Shown piece by piece: positions 1 to 7,206 of a stretch of DNA of 10,825 nucleotides. Made by a program: the position numbers and the translations under genes. The stretch is from a bacterium. GTDB taxonomy: Bacteria; JALSQH01. Below the pieces are notes generated by a model that was given only the letters and a program-made list of their open reading frames with translations, ran no database searches and was not told the DNA's origin. Within the stretch, counting starts at the first letter, position 1. Every line of letters begins with the position of its first letter. The DNA is taken from NCBI GenBank assembly GCA_026985515.1, contig JALSQH010000055.1:1-10825 (forward strand), read 5' to 3'.

Positions 1-1155
1 ACCTACAGTCTGCAACCCAGCAGATTTAATCTTGAAAAGGTGCACAAACCCAAAAGGGTTGATATTGGTCCACGGCTCATACTTGATGCGGAGAGATGTA
101 TCCTGTGTACGAGATGTATCAGATTTTTGAAGGAATACACTGGCACGGAGGAGCTTGGTATCTTCAACAGGGGAGATCATTCTGAGGTGGGTCTTTATGA
201 TGGCAAAGTTGTGGATAATCCCTATTCAATGAATCTTGCGGACCTCTGTCCGGTGGGTGCAATTACCACCAAAGATTTCCGTTTCAAAGCGAGGGTGTGG
301 TTCCTTAAATCTACTCCTTCCATCTGTCCGGGATGTGAGAGGGGTTGCAATATATACATTGACACCAAGGATAATTACATTATGAGAATAAGACCAAGAC
401 ACAACGATGAGGTCAATGGTTACTTCATGTGTGATGATGGAAGATTGCTCTATCACAGGTATTACGAAAAAAGCAGGCTCACAGATCCAATGAAAAGGGT
501 CAATGGTGAATTGAAGCCTGTATCCTGGAGTGATGTGGGGTGGCAGATCAGGGAAGATTTGAGAGAGGTCAGGAAAAAGGGTGGCAGGGTTGTCGCAGTG
601 GCATCGACTCATGGTAGTAATGAGGATCTCTTCCTTTTTAATATGCTGGTAAGGGATTACATTGGAGGAGAAATATACTACAAAAGGGATTATGATGCCA
701 CAGGCTATCTTGTTGAAGAGGATGACAAGTTGATCAAAGCTGATAAGAATCCCAATAGAAAGGGAGCAGAGAATCTGGGGATCAAAGAATTTCCAGGTGA
801 AGAAGCTGTAAAAGATGCAGAAGTTGTAATTATATGGGGTGAAGGTTTTGAAAAATATGTGAACAGTCTTGAAGTTTTAAGGGGTAAGAAAGTTATCTAC
901 ATAGGTTCTTTTGTAAATGAAATAATGGATTATGCAGAGTTTGTTCTTCCCTCTTTGATCTTTGCTGAGAGAGATGGAACCTTCACCAACTTTCAGGGGA
1001 AGGTGCAGGAATTTACAAAAGCTGTGGATGGGCCAGAGAATGCTCTCGCAGAGTGGGAGATCTTCAATCTGTTACTCCATGCTTATGGTCACGGAAAGTA
1101 CTATGATGATATAAGGCTGATACAGGCGGAAATAAGTGGAGCAGAAAAGGTTTAA
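1..1155 (+). CDS. nuoG: NADH-quinone oxidoreductase subunit G, C-terminal part (5' end outside window), compact form
   Basis: Peripheral-arm Fe-S subunit of complex I, passing electrons from NADH/FMN towards quinone. The frame is open from base 1 with no stop, so the N-terminal 2Fe-2S domain and the N5 His/Cys motif lie upstream; the GTG at 40 is internal. Counting from the codon at base 1, C33-x2-C36-x2-C39 with a later CPVGA cysteine binds a 4Fe-4S cluster (N4). C109-x2-C112-x3-C116-x27-C144 matches the N7 motif spacing of E. coli and Thermus NuoG exactly. The molybdopterin-oxidoreductase-like domain follows, ending in an AEFVLPSLIFAERDGTFTN block; it is structural and I see no sign of a Mo cofactor. 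Only about 240 residues follow the last N7 cysteine, against about 645 in E. coli NuoG (908 aa), so the domain is strongly trimmed. There is no visible frameshift, and nuoH starts 20 nt downstream. The family call is very secure. Confidence 0.96.
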   Translation, partial: TYSLQPSRFNLEKVHKPKRVDIGPRLILDAERCILCTRCIRFLKEYTGTEELGIFNRGDHSEVGLYDGKVVDNPYSMNLADLCPVGAITTKDFRFKARVWFLKSTPSICPGCERGCNIYIDTKDNYIMRIRPRHNDEVNGYFMCDDGRLLYHRYYEKSRLTDPMKRVNGELKPVSWSDVGWQIREDLREVRKKGGRVVAVASTHGSNEDLFLFNMLVRDYIGGEIYYKRDYDATGYLVEEDDKLIKADKNPNRKGAENLGIKEFPGEEAVKDAEVVIIWGEGFEKYVNSLEVLRGKKVIYIGSFVNEIMDYAEFVLPSLIFAERDGTFTNFQGKVQEFTKAVDGPENALAEWEIFNLLLHAYGHGKYYDDIRLIQAEISGAEKV

Positions 1156-1160
1156 CCTAA

Positions 1161-1168
1161 AGAAGGGG
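1161..1168 (+). promoter_or_regulatory. Ribosome binding site deciding the nuoH TTG start
   Basis: AGAAGGGG ends 7 nt before the TTG at 1176, an ideal Shine-Dalgarno spacing. The next in-frame ATG, at 1188, would be 19 nt away. This favours TTG initiation. Confidence 0.75.
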
Positions 1169-1175
1169 TAGTAAG

Positions 1176-2261
1176 TTGGATTGGGTAATGTTTCTGATTG
1201 TGATAATTAAAATTCTTTTTGTGGTAGGTGTGTTGTTGACCTTTGCAGCTCTTCTAACATGGGTTGAAAGAAAGCAGAGTGCAGTAACGCAGGACAGGGT
1301 GGGTGCAAACAGGGTTCAGATTCTTGGTATAAGAGCCCTGGGATTGTTTCACATAATCACAGATGCCCTTAAGATGTTTATAAAAGAGGATTATGTTCCT
1401 GAAAAAGTTAATAAGTTCCTTCACTTTATAGCACCTCTATTCCCCTTCTTTTCTGCCCTTGCAGTTTTTGCCGTTATCCCCTTTGGAAGTCCAATTAAGA
1501 TTGGTGGCAGGATTGTGGAACTGTCCATTGCCAGGCTTGATTCAGGACTTATCTATCTTTTTGCTCTTTCTTCCCTTGCTGTGCTGGGGCCTGTAATTGC
1601 GGGATGGGCCTCCCATGAAAAATATGCTTTACTGGGTGGAATGAGGGCTGCTGCCCAGATGATTTCGTATGAAATAGCTCTGGGAGTGTCAATAATTGGC
1701 GTTATTATGGTGTACAATACCCTTGATATTTCACTTATAGTGGAAAAGCAGGGTGAATTACTCTTCGGTTTTCTGCCCAAGTGGGGGATTTTTGTGCAAC
1801 CCCTTGCTTTCCTGCTTTTCCTTCCTGCCATTATTGCTGAAAATAAGAGAATACCCTTTGATTTACCAGAAGGTGAATCGGAAATAGTGGCTGGATATTT
1901 CACAGAGTACAGTGCAATGAGATGGGGAATGTTCTTCCTCGCAGAGTTTGTTGAAGTGGCAGTTGTTGCAGCAGTTCTCACAACACTTTTCTTCGGAGGG
2001 TGGCAGTTCCCCTATCTCTTTGACGATGGTTTTCACTTTTTCGGAGTATGGCATTTGCCCTACTGGCTCATAGTGATTATCCGGATATTGACTTTCTTTG
2101 CCAAGTGGATTTTCGGAATCTGGTTCCTGCAGCAGGTCAGGTGGACTTTCCCGAGATTTAGATATGATCAGTTGATGAAACTGGGATGGAAGATAATATT
2201 GCCGTGGGGACTAATTAATATTGCTTTAACAGCTATTGTAATCATGTTAATAAATGGATAG
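1176..2261 (+). CDS. nuoH: NADH-quinone oxidoreductase subunit H (membrane subunit, quinone site)
   Basis: NuoH/ND1 is the membrane subunit joining the two arms of complex I; it forms much of the quinone chamber and the start of the proton-coupling path. The 361-aa protein is mostly hydrophobic helices. It has the N-terminal WVERK segment (E31-R32-K33), then RVGANR (41-46), a helix reading GLFHIITDALKMFIKE, and the PFDLPEGESEIVAG signature of the acidic loop near the quinone site, followed by FTEYSAMRWG. It is longer than E. coli NuoH (325 aa), partly through the aromatic-rich loop around FPYLFDDGFHFFGVWH. Small departures from the common pattern are Ala in place of Pro in RxGPNR and His in place of Gln in the GLxQ helix. 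I believe both occur in related lineages but could not check. The start is TTG, preceded by AGAAGGGG; a downstream ATG at 1188 is the alternative. The stop TAG ends at 2261, just before the nuoI ribosome binding site. Confidence 0.96.
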   Translation: MDWVMFLIVIIKILFVVGVLLTFAALLTWVERKQSAVTQDRVGANRVQILGIRALGLFHIITDALKMFIKEDYVPEKVNKFLHFIAPLFPFFSALAVFAVIPFGSPIKIGGRIVELSIARLDSGLIYLFALSSLAVLGPVIAGWASHEKYALLGGMRAAAQMISYEIALGVSIIGVIMVYNTLDISLIVEKQGELLFGFLPKWGIFVQPLAFLLFLPAIIAENKRIPFDLPEGESEIVAGYFTEYSAMRWGMFFLAEFVEVAVVAAVLTTLFFGGWQFPYLFDDGFHFFGVWHLPYWLIVIIRILTFFAKWIFGIWFLQQVRWTFPRFRYDQLMKLGWKIILPWGLINIALTAIVIMLING

Positions 2262-2262
2262 T

Positions 2263-2267
2263 GAGGA
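2263..2267 (+). promoter_or_regulatory. Ribosome binding site deciding the nuoI start
   Basis: GAGGA lies 5 nt before the ATG at 2273. The in-frame GTG at 2261, which overlaps the nuoH stop, has no purine-rich sequence upstream (TTAATAAATGGATA), so ATG 2273 is preferred. Confidence 0.65.
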
Positions 2268-2272
2268 AGAAG

Positions 2273-2788
2273 ATGAAATACAACTTCAGGTATGGTTGGT
2301 GGGAAAAAATTTACTATCCAGAGTTAATCAGAGGATTCTATATCACTTCCAGACACTTTTTTAGTAATCTCTGGAAGTGGATAACAGGGAGAAAGGGTGC
2401 CTACACCTATCAGTATCCAGAGGAGAAAAGACCAATTTCTCCAAATTTCAGGGGCAAACATTATCTTGTTTTGAAGGAGGATGGTACGCCAAAGTGTGTT
2501 GCCTGCTATATGTGTGCAACAAATTGTCCCGCACAGTGTATACATATTGTGGCAGGTGAGGATCCCAACAGACCTGAAGAGAAGTATCCGGTTGAGTTTA
2601 CCATTGATATTTCAAGATGTATTTTCTGTGGCTACTGTGTGGAAGCATGTCCCAAAGATGCAATTAGAATGACCTATGATTACCATCTGGCAGATTATAC
2701 AAGGGAAGCTCTTCTTTATAAGAAGGAAAAGCTGCTACACTGGATTGAAACCGAACTGGATAAAGATCAACCTCTGATAGGGAGATAG
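2273..2788 (+). CDS. nuoI: NADH-quinone oxidoreductase subunit I (2x 4Fe-4S ferredoxin-type)
   Basis: NuoI (TYKY type) carries clusters N6a and N6b, which relay electrons to terminal cluster N2 at the base of the peripheral arm. Counting from ATG 2273 (171 aa), an amphipathic N-terminal stretch (about residues 13-38) can lie on the membrane against NuoH. The YPEEKRPISPNFRGKH block (48-63) is typical of the family. Two ferredoxin motifs follow: C75-x2-C78-x2-C81-x3-C85-P and C116-x2-C119-x2-C122-x3-C126-P. The two motifs hold all eight ligands. The GTG at 2261, 12 nt upstream and overlapping the nuoH stop, is an alternative start adding four residues; I chose ATG because only it has a well-placed Shine-Dalgarno. 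nuoJ starts 2 nt after the stop, consistent with translational coupling. Confidence 0.96.
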   Translation: MKYNFRYGWWEKIYYPELIRGFYITSRHFFSNLWKWITGRKGAYTYQYPEEKRPISPNFRGKHYLVLKEDGTPKCVACYMCATNCPAQCIHIVAGEDPNRPEEKYPVEFTIDISRCIFCGYCVEACPKDAIRMTYDYHLADYTREALLYKKEKLLHWIETELDKDQPLIGR

Positions 2789-2790
2789 AT

Positions 2791-3279
2791 ATGCTTGCAA
2801 CGATGCTCATATATATTTTTGGTGCGCTTGCCATTTTCTCAGGACTGATGATGATCCTTTACAGGAATCCCATACATTCCGCCCTCTGGTTTGGTCTTGT
2901 GCTCTTTTCACTCGCAGGTATATATGCTTTGATGCAGGCTCACTTTCTCGCTCTTATCCAGATACTGGTCTATGTGGGAGCAATTACTGTTCTGATTGTA
3001 TATGTGATAGCTCTGCTTAACTTTGATCAGAGAGATCTTGTTGGAAAGGTGACAATTTTGAAGGGCATAGCTGTAATTGTGGCAGCTATTCTTTTTATAG
3101 AGCTCCTTTTCTATGTGGGTGGCCTTTATGTTAAGGGAATTGCACCTCCACCTGAATTTGGAAAGGCAGCAAATATTGGACTTGCGACTTTAACCAGATA
3201 TCTCTTTCCTTTTGAAGTGATTTCAATTCTGTTGCTCGTTGCAGTTGTTGGCGGTGTTTATATTGCAAAGAAAGATTAA
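2791..3279 (+). CDS. nuoJ: NADH-quinone oxidoreductase subunit J
   Basis: NuoJ/ND6 is a small membrane subunit whose third helix contributes to the coupling path between the quinone site and the antiporter-like subunits. The 162-aa protein shows about five hydrophobic helices. The helix containing QILVYVGAITVLIVYVIALL is the most conserved ND6 segment, including the YVGAI part associated with a pi-bulge in solved structures. The YRNPIHSALWFGLVLFS stretch after the first helix is also characteristic. Its length is typical of the shorter bacterial NuoJ proteins. The ATG sits 2 nt after the nuoI stop, and GGGAG within the end of nuoI serves as Shine-Dalgarno. Twelve nt separate it from nuoK. Confidence 0.94.
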   Translation: MLATMLIYIFGALAIFSGLMMILYRNPIHSALWFGLVLFSLAGIYALMQAHFLALIQILVYVGAITVLIVYVIALLNFDQRDLVGKVTILKGIAVIVAAILFIELLFYVGGLYVKGIAPPPEFGKAANIGLATLTRYLFPFEVISILLLVAVVGGVYIAKKD

Positions 3280-3291
3280 AGGGGTAAAGTT

Positions 3292-3591
3292 ATGCCTTAC
3301 AATGGAATCCTTATAATGGCAGTTATACTTTTTATTATTGGAATAACTGGTGTTATGGTGAGAAGAAACATCTTCATAATGTTAATGAGTATTGAGTTGA
3401 TTCTGAACGCTGCTAATCTTGTGTTTATAGCTTTTGCCAGGGCTTTTGCTGATCCAGCGGGGCAGGTAATAGCCCTTTTATCAATAACCCTTGCCGCTGC
3501 CGAGGTAGGTGTGGGCCTTGGAATATTTGTGGCAATAAGGAGAACACATAACACGGTAAATGTTGATGAGATCAATCTCCTTAAGCATTGA
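3292..3591 (+). CDS. nuoK: NADH-quinone oxidoreductase subunit K
   Basis: NuoK/ND4L is a three-helix membrane subunit that forms part of a proton channel with NuoJ. The protein is 99 aa, close to E. coli NuoK (100 aa). The two functional membrane glutamates are present: E35 in LMSIELILNAANL and E71 in LAAAEVGVGLGI, matching E36 and E72 of E. coli. AGGGG at 3280-3284 lies 7 nt before the ATG. The stop TGA overlaps the purine-rich GAGGGAG that serves as ribosome binding site for nuoL, so translation of the two is probably coupled. Confidence 0.96.
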   Translation: MPYNGILIMAVILFIIGITGVMVRRNIFIMLMSIELILNAANLVFIAFARAFADPAGQVIALLSITLAAAEVGVGLGIFVAIRRTHNTVNVDEINLLKH

Positions 3592-3596
3592 GGGAG
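3590..3596 (+). promoter_or_regulatory. Ribosome binding site deciding the nuoL start
   Basis: GAGGGAG overlaps the end of nuoK and lies 9 nt before the ATG at 3606. The in-frame TTG at 3588 and GTG at 3600 are overlapped by it or too close to it, so ATG 3606 is the best start. Confidence 0.7.
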
Positions 3597-3605
3597 TGTG
3601 TGACT

Positions 3606-5555
3606 ATGAATAACATATACTATCTATGGCTGATTCCCTTTTTCCCACTGGTTGGTTTTATAATTAATGGACTGTTTGGAAAAAAGCTTCCCAAACCAGT
3701 TATCCACTGGGTTGCCAATGTAGCAGTATGGTCTTCCTTCACCGTTGCAGTAATTGCCTTTTTTGATTTATTAAAGGTTGTACCGGGACAGAGAATCCTT
3801 GTTGATCCTGTTTACAGATGGATTTTCACCGGTGGGCTGGCAATTGATATAAAATTTCTCCTTGACCCACTCTCCGCTGTGATGATCCTTGTTGTAACGG
3901 GAGTTGGTGCTCTGATCCATGTTTATTCCATTGGATATATGCATGATGATCCCTCCTACTACAGATATTTTGCATATCTCAATCTCTTCATTTTCAGCAT
4001 GTCAATTCTTGTTCTTGCTTCCAACATTGTACTCATGTTCGTAGGATGGGAAGGTGTTGGTCTCTGTTCATATCTATTAATTGGATTCTGGTTTGAGGAT
4101 GAGGAAAAGGCTTATGCCGGAAGGAAGGCATTTATAACAAACAGGATAGGTGATTTTGGATTTATTCTTGGCATTCTCCTCATGCTGGTAATTTTCAAAA
4201 CACTTGATTTTGTGGAGATAAATAAGATCCTGATTTATCATGGAGAAACTCTTTCTGTTACAGCACTGACACTCATAGCTATCTTCCTCTTCATCGGTGC
4301 AACCGGTAAATCAGCTCAGATTCCCCTCTATGTATGGCTACCTGACGCTATGGCTGGTCCCACACCGGTGAGTGCTCTGATTCATGCAGCCACCATGGTA
4401 ACTGCTGGTGTCTACATGATTGGAAGGTTAAATCTCCTTTATGCTCATGCTCCCGTGGCAATGGCTATTGTGGCTGCTGTGGCAGGGGCTACCGCTTTCT
4501 TTGCAGCAACTATGGCAATAACCCAGAATGATATAAAGAAAGTCCTTGCATATTCGACTGTATCTCAGCTCGGTTATATGTTCATGGCAATGGGAGTCGG
4601 TGCCTTTGCGGCTGGTATTTTCCATCTGATGACCCATGCATTTTTTAAAGCCCTTCTCTTTCTTGGTTCCGGTAGTGTTATTCACGCCATGAGTGGAATT
4701 CAGGATATGAGGCAGATGGGTGGTCTGAAAAAATATATGCCTGTTACTTACTGGACATTCCTGACTGCCACCCTGGCCATTTCCGGTATTCCTCCCTTTG
4801 CAGGGTTTTTCAGCAAAGACGAGATAATCTGGAGCAGTTTTGCAAGTTCAAGGGGGGGAGTGGTTCTCTGGGCTATTGGTGTTATTACTGCCATCATAAC
4901 TGCATTTTACATGTTCAGACTTGTCTATATGACTTTCCATGGTGAGAACAGGTCTCCTGAAGAGGTGAAACATCACATACATGAATCTCCTGCGGTTATG
5001 ACAATTCCAATGGTTATACTTGCAATATTATCAGTCATTGGTGGCTGGGTAGGTGTTTCTCCCGTCATAGGAAAGCTTTTTGGTGTTGAAAATTCCAACA
5101 TTTTTGAAGAGTTTCTCCATCCTGTTTTTGCCCATGCTCACATCCATTTTCATCACTACAGTGAGGCAACTGAGTGGTGGTTTATGGCGATAAGTGTGGG
5201 TGGCGCTCTTCTGGGAATACTCATTGCTTTTTACCTCTACATTAAAAGGACGGATTTGCCCCGTAAAATCGCCCTCAAAGTGTGGCCCCTCTACAAATTG
5301 CTTTTCAATAAATACTATGTTGACGAGATTTATTACTATCTTTTCATCCATCCCATCTACCTGATTTCACTTCTGTTCCTCTGGAGATTTACCGATGTAT
5401 ATGTTATAGATGGAGTGGGGGTTAATGGATCGGCAAAGAGTGTTAGATTTACTTCCAGGATTTTAAAATACTGGCAGAATGGTGATGCTCAGGTTTATAT
5501 TTTTTCCTTTGTTCTGGGTGTAGTGCTTGTACTGGGATATTTACTGTTAGCTTAA
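3606..5555 (+). CDS. nuoL: NADH-quinone oxidoreductase subunit L (distal antiporter-like subunit)
   Basis: NuoL/ND5 is the most distal proton-pumping subunit of complex I, with a long lateral helix along the membrane arm. The 649-aa product (from ATG 3606) starts in the usual NuoL way, with a hydrophobic helix ending in GLFGKKLP. Charged residues of the antiporter fold are present: E149 in GWEGVGLCSYLLIGFW, K235 in GATGKSAQIPLYVWLPDAM, the HAAT histidine after it, the HAFFKALLFL segment, and K404 in FFSKDEI. The C-terminal part contains NKYYVDEIYYYLFIHP and a hydrophobic last segment that fits the lateral helix and its anchor. A histidine-rich loop (H510, 512, 514, 516, 517) lies before the penultimate membrane region, and a G7 run sits at 4852-4858; the frame is intact. 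In-frame TTG 3588 or GTG 3600 would extend the N terminus. It is 13 nt from nuoM. Confidence 0.96.
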   Translation: MNNIYYLWLIPFFPLVGFIINGLFGKKLPKPVIHWVANVAVWSSFTVAVIAFFDLLKVVPGQRILVDPVYRWIFTGGLAIDIKFLLDPLSAVMILVVTGVGALIHVYSIGYMHDDPSYYRYFAYLNLFIFSMSILVLASNIVLMFVGWEGVGLCSYLLIGFWFEDEEKAYAGRKAFITNRIGDFGFILGILLMLVIFKTLDFVEINKILIYHGETLSVTALTLIAIFLFIGATGKSAQIPLYVWLPDAMAGPTPVSALIHAATMVTAGVYMIGRLNLLYAHAPVAMAIVAAVAGATAFFAATMAITQNDIKKVLAYSTVSQLGYMFMAMGVGAFAAGIFHLMTHAFFKALLFLGSGSVIHAMSGIQDMRQMGGLKKYMPVTYWTFLTATLAISGIPPFAGFFSKDEIIWSSFASSRGGVVLWAIGVITAIITAFYMFRLVYMTFHGENRSPEEVKHHIHESPAVMTIPMVILAILSVIGGWVGVSPVIGKLFGVENSNIFEEFLHPVFAHAHIHFHHYSEATEWWFMAISVGGALLGILIAFYLYIKRTDLPRKIALKVWPLYKLLFNKYYVDEIYYYLFIHPIYLISLLFLWRFTDVYVIDGVGVNGSAKSVRFTSRILKYWQNGDAQVYIFSFVLGVVLVLGYLLLA

Positions 5556-5568
5556 AAGGAGCAACATT

Positions 5569-7206
5569 ATGGGCTGGAAGGGATTACCCTTAATTAGCAT
5601 TGTTACATTCTTACCTGTTATTGGTGCCCTCATTGTTCTTTTCATAGACAAAAATGAGGGAAAATTAATTAAAACCACCGGTATTATAGTTACCTCGATT
5701 GATTTTCTGATTTCATTGATCTTTTTCTTTGCTTTCAAAGCTTATTCTCCTGATTTCCAATTCGTGGAAAAACTCCCATGGATAGCTTCCTGGGGAGTTA
5801 ACTATTATGTTGGCATTGACGGAATAAGTCTTTTCCTCGTTCTTCTAACCACCTTTTTAACTCCCATTACAATTCTTTCCGCATGGAAAGCTATTGAGGA
5901 AAAGGAGAAAGAATTTGTTATTTTCATGCTTCTCCTTGAAACCGCCATGCTCGGCGCCTTTGTTGCACTTAATCTTGTCCTCTTCTATGTTTTCTGGGAA
6001 TTGATGCTGATACCGATGTACTTCATCATAGGTATCTGGGGAGGAGAGAGAAGGATATATGCCGCTGTTAAGTTCTTTATTTATACAGCAGTGGGAAGCT
6101 TATTGATGTTGATTGCCATTCTCTATATTTACTATGCCCATTACAAGCAGTTTGGATTCTATTCATTTGATTATGAAGATCTTTTCAGAGTGGTATTCAC
6201 ATTTAAAGAGCAGCTTCTCCTCTTTGCCGCCTTTGGACTTGCCTTTGCCATAAAGGTTCCAATGTTTCCTTTCCACACATGGTTGCCAGATGCCCATGTT
6301 GAGGCACCAACTGCGGGATCAGTTATCCTTGCAGGGATTCTTCTTAAAATGGGGACATATGGATTCCTCCGCTTTGCAATGCCCCTCTTCCCCCTTGCAA
6401 CACGAGCAGCTGCACCATACATAATGGCACTGGCTGTTGTGGGTATAATTTATGGAGCGCTTGTTGCGATGGTTCAGAAAGATGTGAAAAAACTGATAGC
6501 CTATTCATCCATAAGCCATCTTGGTTACGTGATGCTTGGTCTCTTTGCCTTCAATCTCCAGGGGATTCAGGGGGGATTGCTTCAGATGATAAATCATGGA
6601 TTATCAACGGGAGCCCTCTTCCTTCTTGTCGGGGTCATCTATGAAAGGAGACATACAAGGTTGATTTCTGAATTTGGTGGACTGGCAAAGGTTATGCCTT
6701 GGTATGCTGCTGTTTTCATGATTGTAACCCTTTCATCCATAGGTTTGCCCGGTTTGAATGGTTTCGTGGGTGAGTTTCTTGTGCTGGTTGGAGCATACAA
6801 AGCTGCCTTTGCAGAGTATCTTAAGGATCTGCATGTAGGACACTTTACATTTGTTGTTCTGGCAGCCACAGGTATGATCTGGGGTGCAGTCTACATGCTC
6901 TGGATGTATCAGAGAGTGTTCTTCAATAAGCTGACAAACCCCAAGAATTTCAAATTACCAGACTTGAATCTGAGGGAAGCAGTGATATTTGTTCTCCTCC
7001 TCATTTTTATCGTATGGATTGGTGTGTATCCAAACACTTTTCTCTCAAGGACAGAAGCTTCAATAAATAAGACTATAAATCGAGTCATGATTTCAAAGGA
7101 AGCATACTTTAATAGAGGAAGAGCGATGAATGCATCCACAATCAGGATTACAGAGGTGGAAAGAGGCTTAATTGTTGAAAAAGTACCAATGGGGGAAGGT
7201 AGATGA
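5569..7206 (+). CDS. nuoM: NADH-quinone oxidoreductase subunit M (antiporter-like subunit)
   Basis: NuoM/ND4 is the middle antiporter-like proton-pumping subunit. The protein is 545 aa with about 14 hydrophobic helices. The key residues are E144 in FWELMLIPMYFIIGIWGG, K229 in AFAIKVPMFPFHTWLPDAH, the following EAPTAGSVILAGILLKMG block, the QKDVKKLIAYSSISHLGYV block, and E402 in NGFVGEFLVLVG. It is longer than E. coli NuoM (509 aa), mainly because of a hydrophilic C-terminal tail of about 50 residues (from about 495) after the last helix. AAGGAG at 5556-5561 lies 7 nt before the ATG. The stop overlaps the nuoN start as ATGA, indicating coupled translation. Confidence 0.96.
   Translation: MGWKGLPLISIVTFLPVIGALIVLFIDKNEGKLIKTTGIIVTSIDFLISLIFFFAFKAYSPDFQFVEKLPWIASWGVNYYVGIDGISLFLVLLTTFLTPITILSAWKAIEEKEKEFVIFMLLLETAMLGAFVALNLVLFYVFWELMLIPMYFIIGIWGGERRIYAAVKFFIYTAVGSLLMLIAILYIYYAHYKQFGFYSFDYEDLFRVVFTFKEQLLLFAAFGLAFAIKVPMFPFHTWLPDAHVEAPTAGSVILAGILLKMGTYGFLRFAMPLFPLATRAAAPYIMALAVVGIIYGALVAMVQKDVKKLIAYSSISHLGYVMLGLFAFNLQGIQGGLLQMINHGLSTGALFLLVGVIYERRHTRLISEFGGLAKVMPWYAAVFMIVTLSSIGLPGLNGFVGEFLVLVGAYKAAFAEYLKDLHVGHFTFVVLAATGMIWGAVYMLWMYQRVFFNKLTNPKNFKLPDLNLREAVIFVLLLIFIVWIGVYPNTFLSRTEASINKTINRVMISKEAYFNRGRAMNASTIRITEVERGLIVEKVPMGEGR

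Noticed and set aside
40-42. GTG as the start of the first gene
   Set aside because: The frame is open to base 1 and the upstream residues match the NuoG region between the N5 and N4 motifs. It is an internal Val codon of a truncated nuoG.
1-1155. NuoG as a Mo- or W-containing formate dehydrogenase-like enzyme
   Set aside because: The catalytic core of the molybdopterin domain is missing and the gene sits in a standard nuo operon. The domain is structural.
1345-1352. TGTTTCAC, a perfect parS half-site
   Set aside because: The second half does not match (about 10 of 16 overall) and it encodes GLFHIITD in nuoH. Chance match.
1553-1981. 142-codon frame antisense to nuoH
   Set aside because: Lies fully inside a well-conserved complex I gene; its translation resembles no family and it has no convincing ribosome binding site.
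3700-3708. TTATCCACT, one mismatch from the DnaA box
   Set aside because: Single isolated site within nuoL, with no cluster and no AT-rich unwinding region. Not an origin.
4965-4972. GTGAAACA, the other parS half-site
   Set aside because: The left half does not match and it lies in nuoL coding sequence. Chance match.
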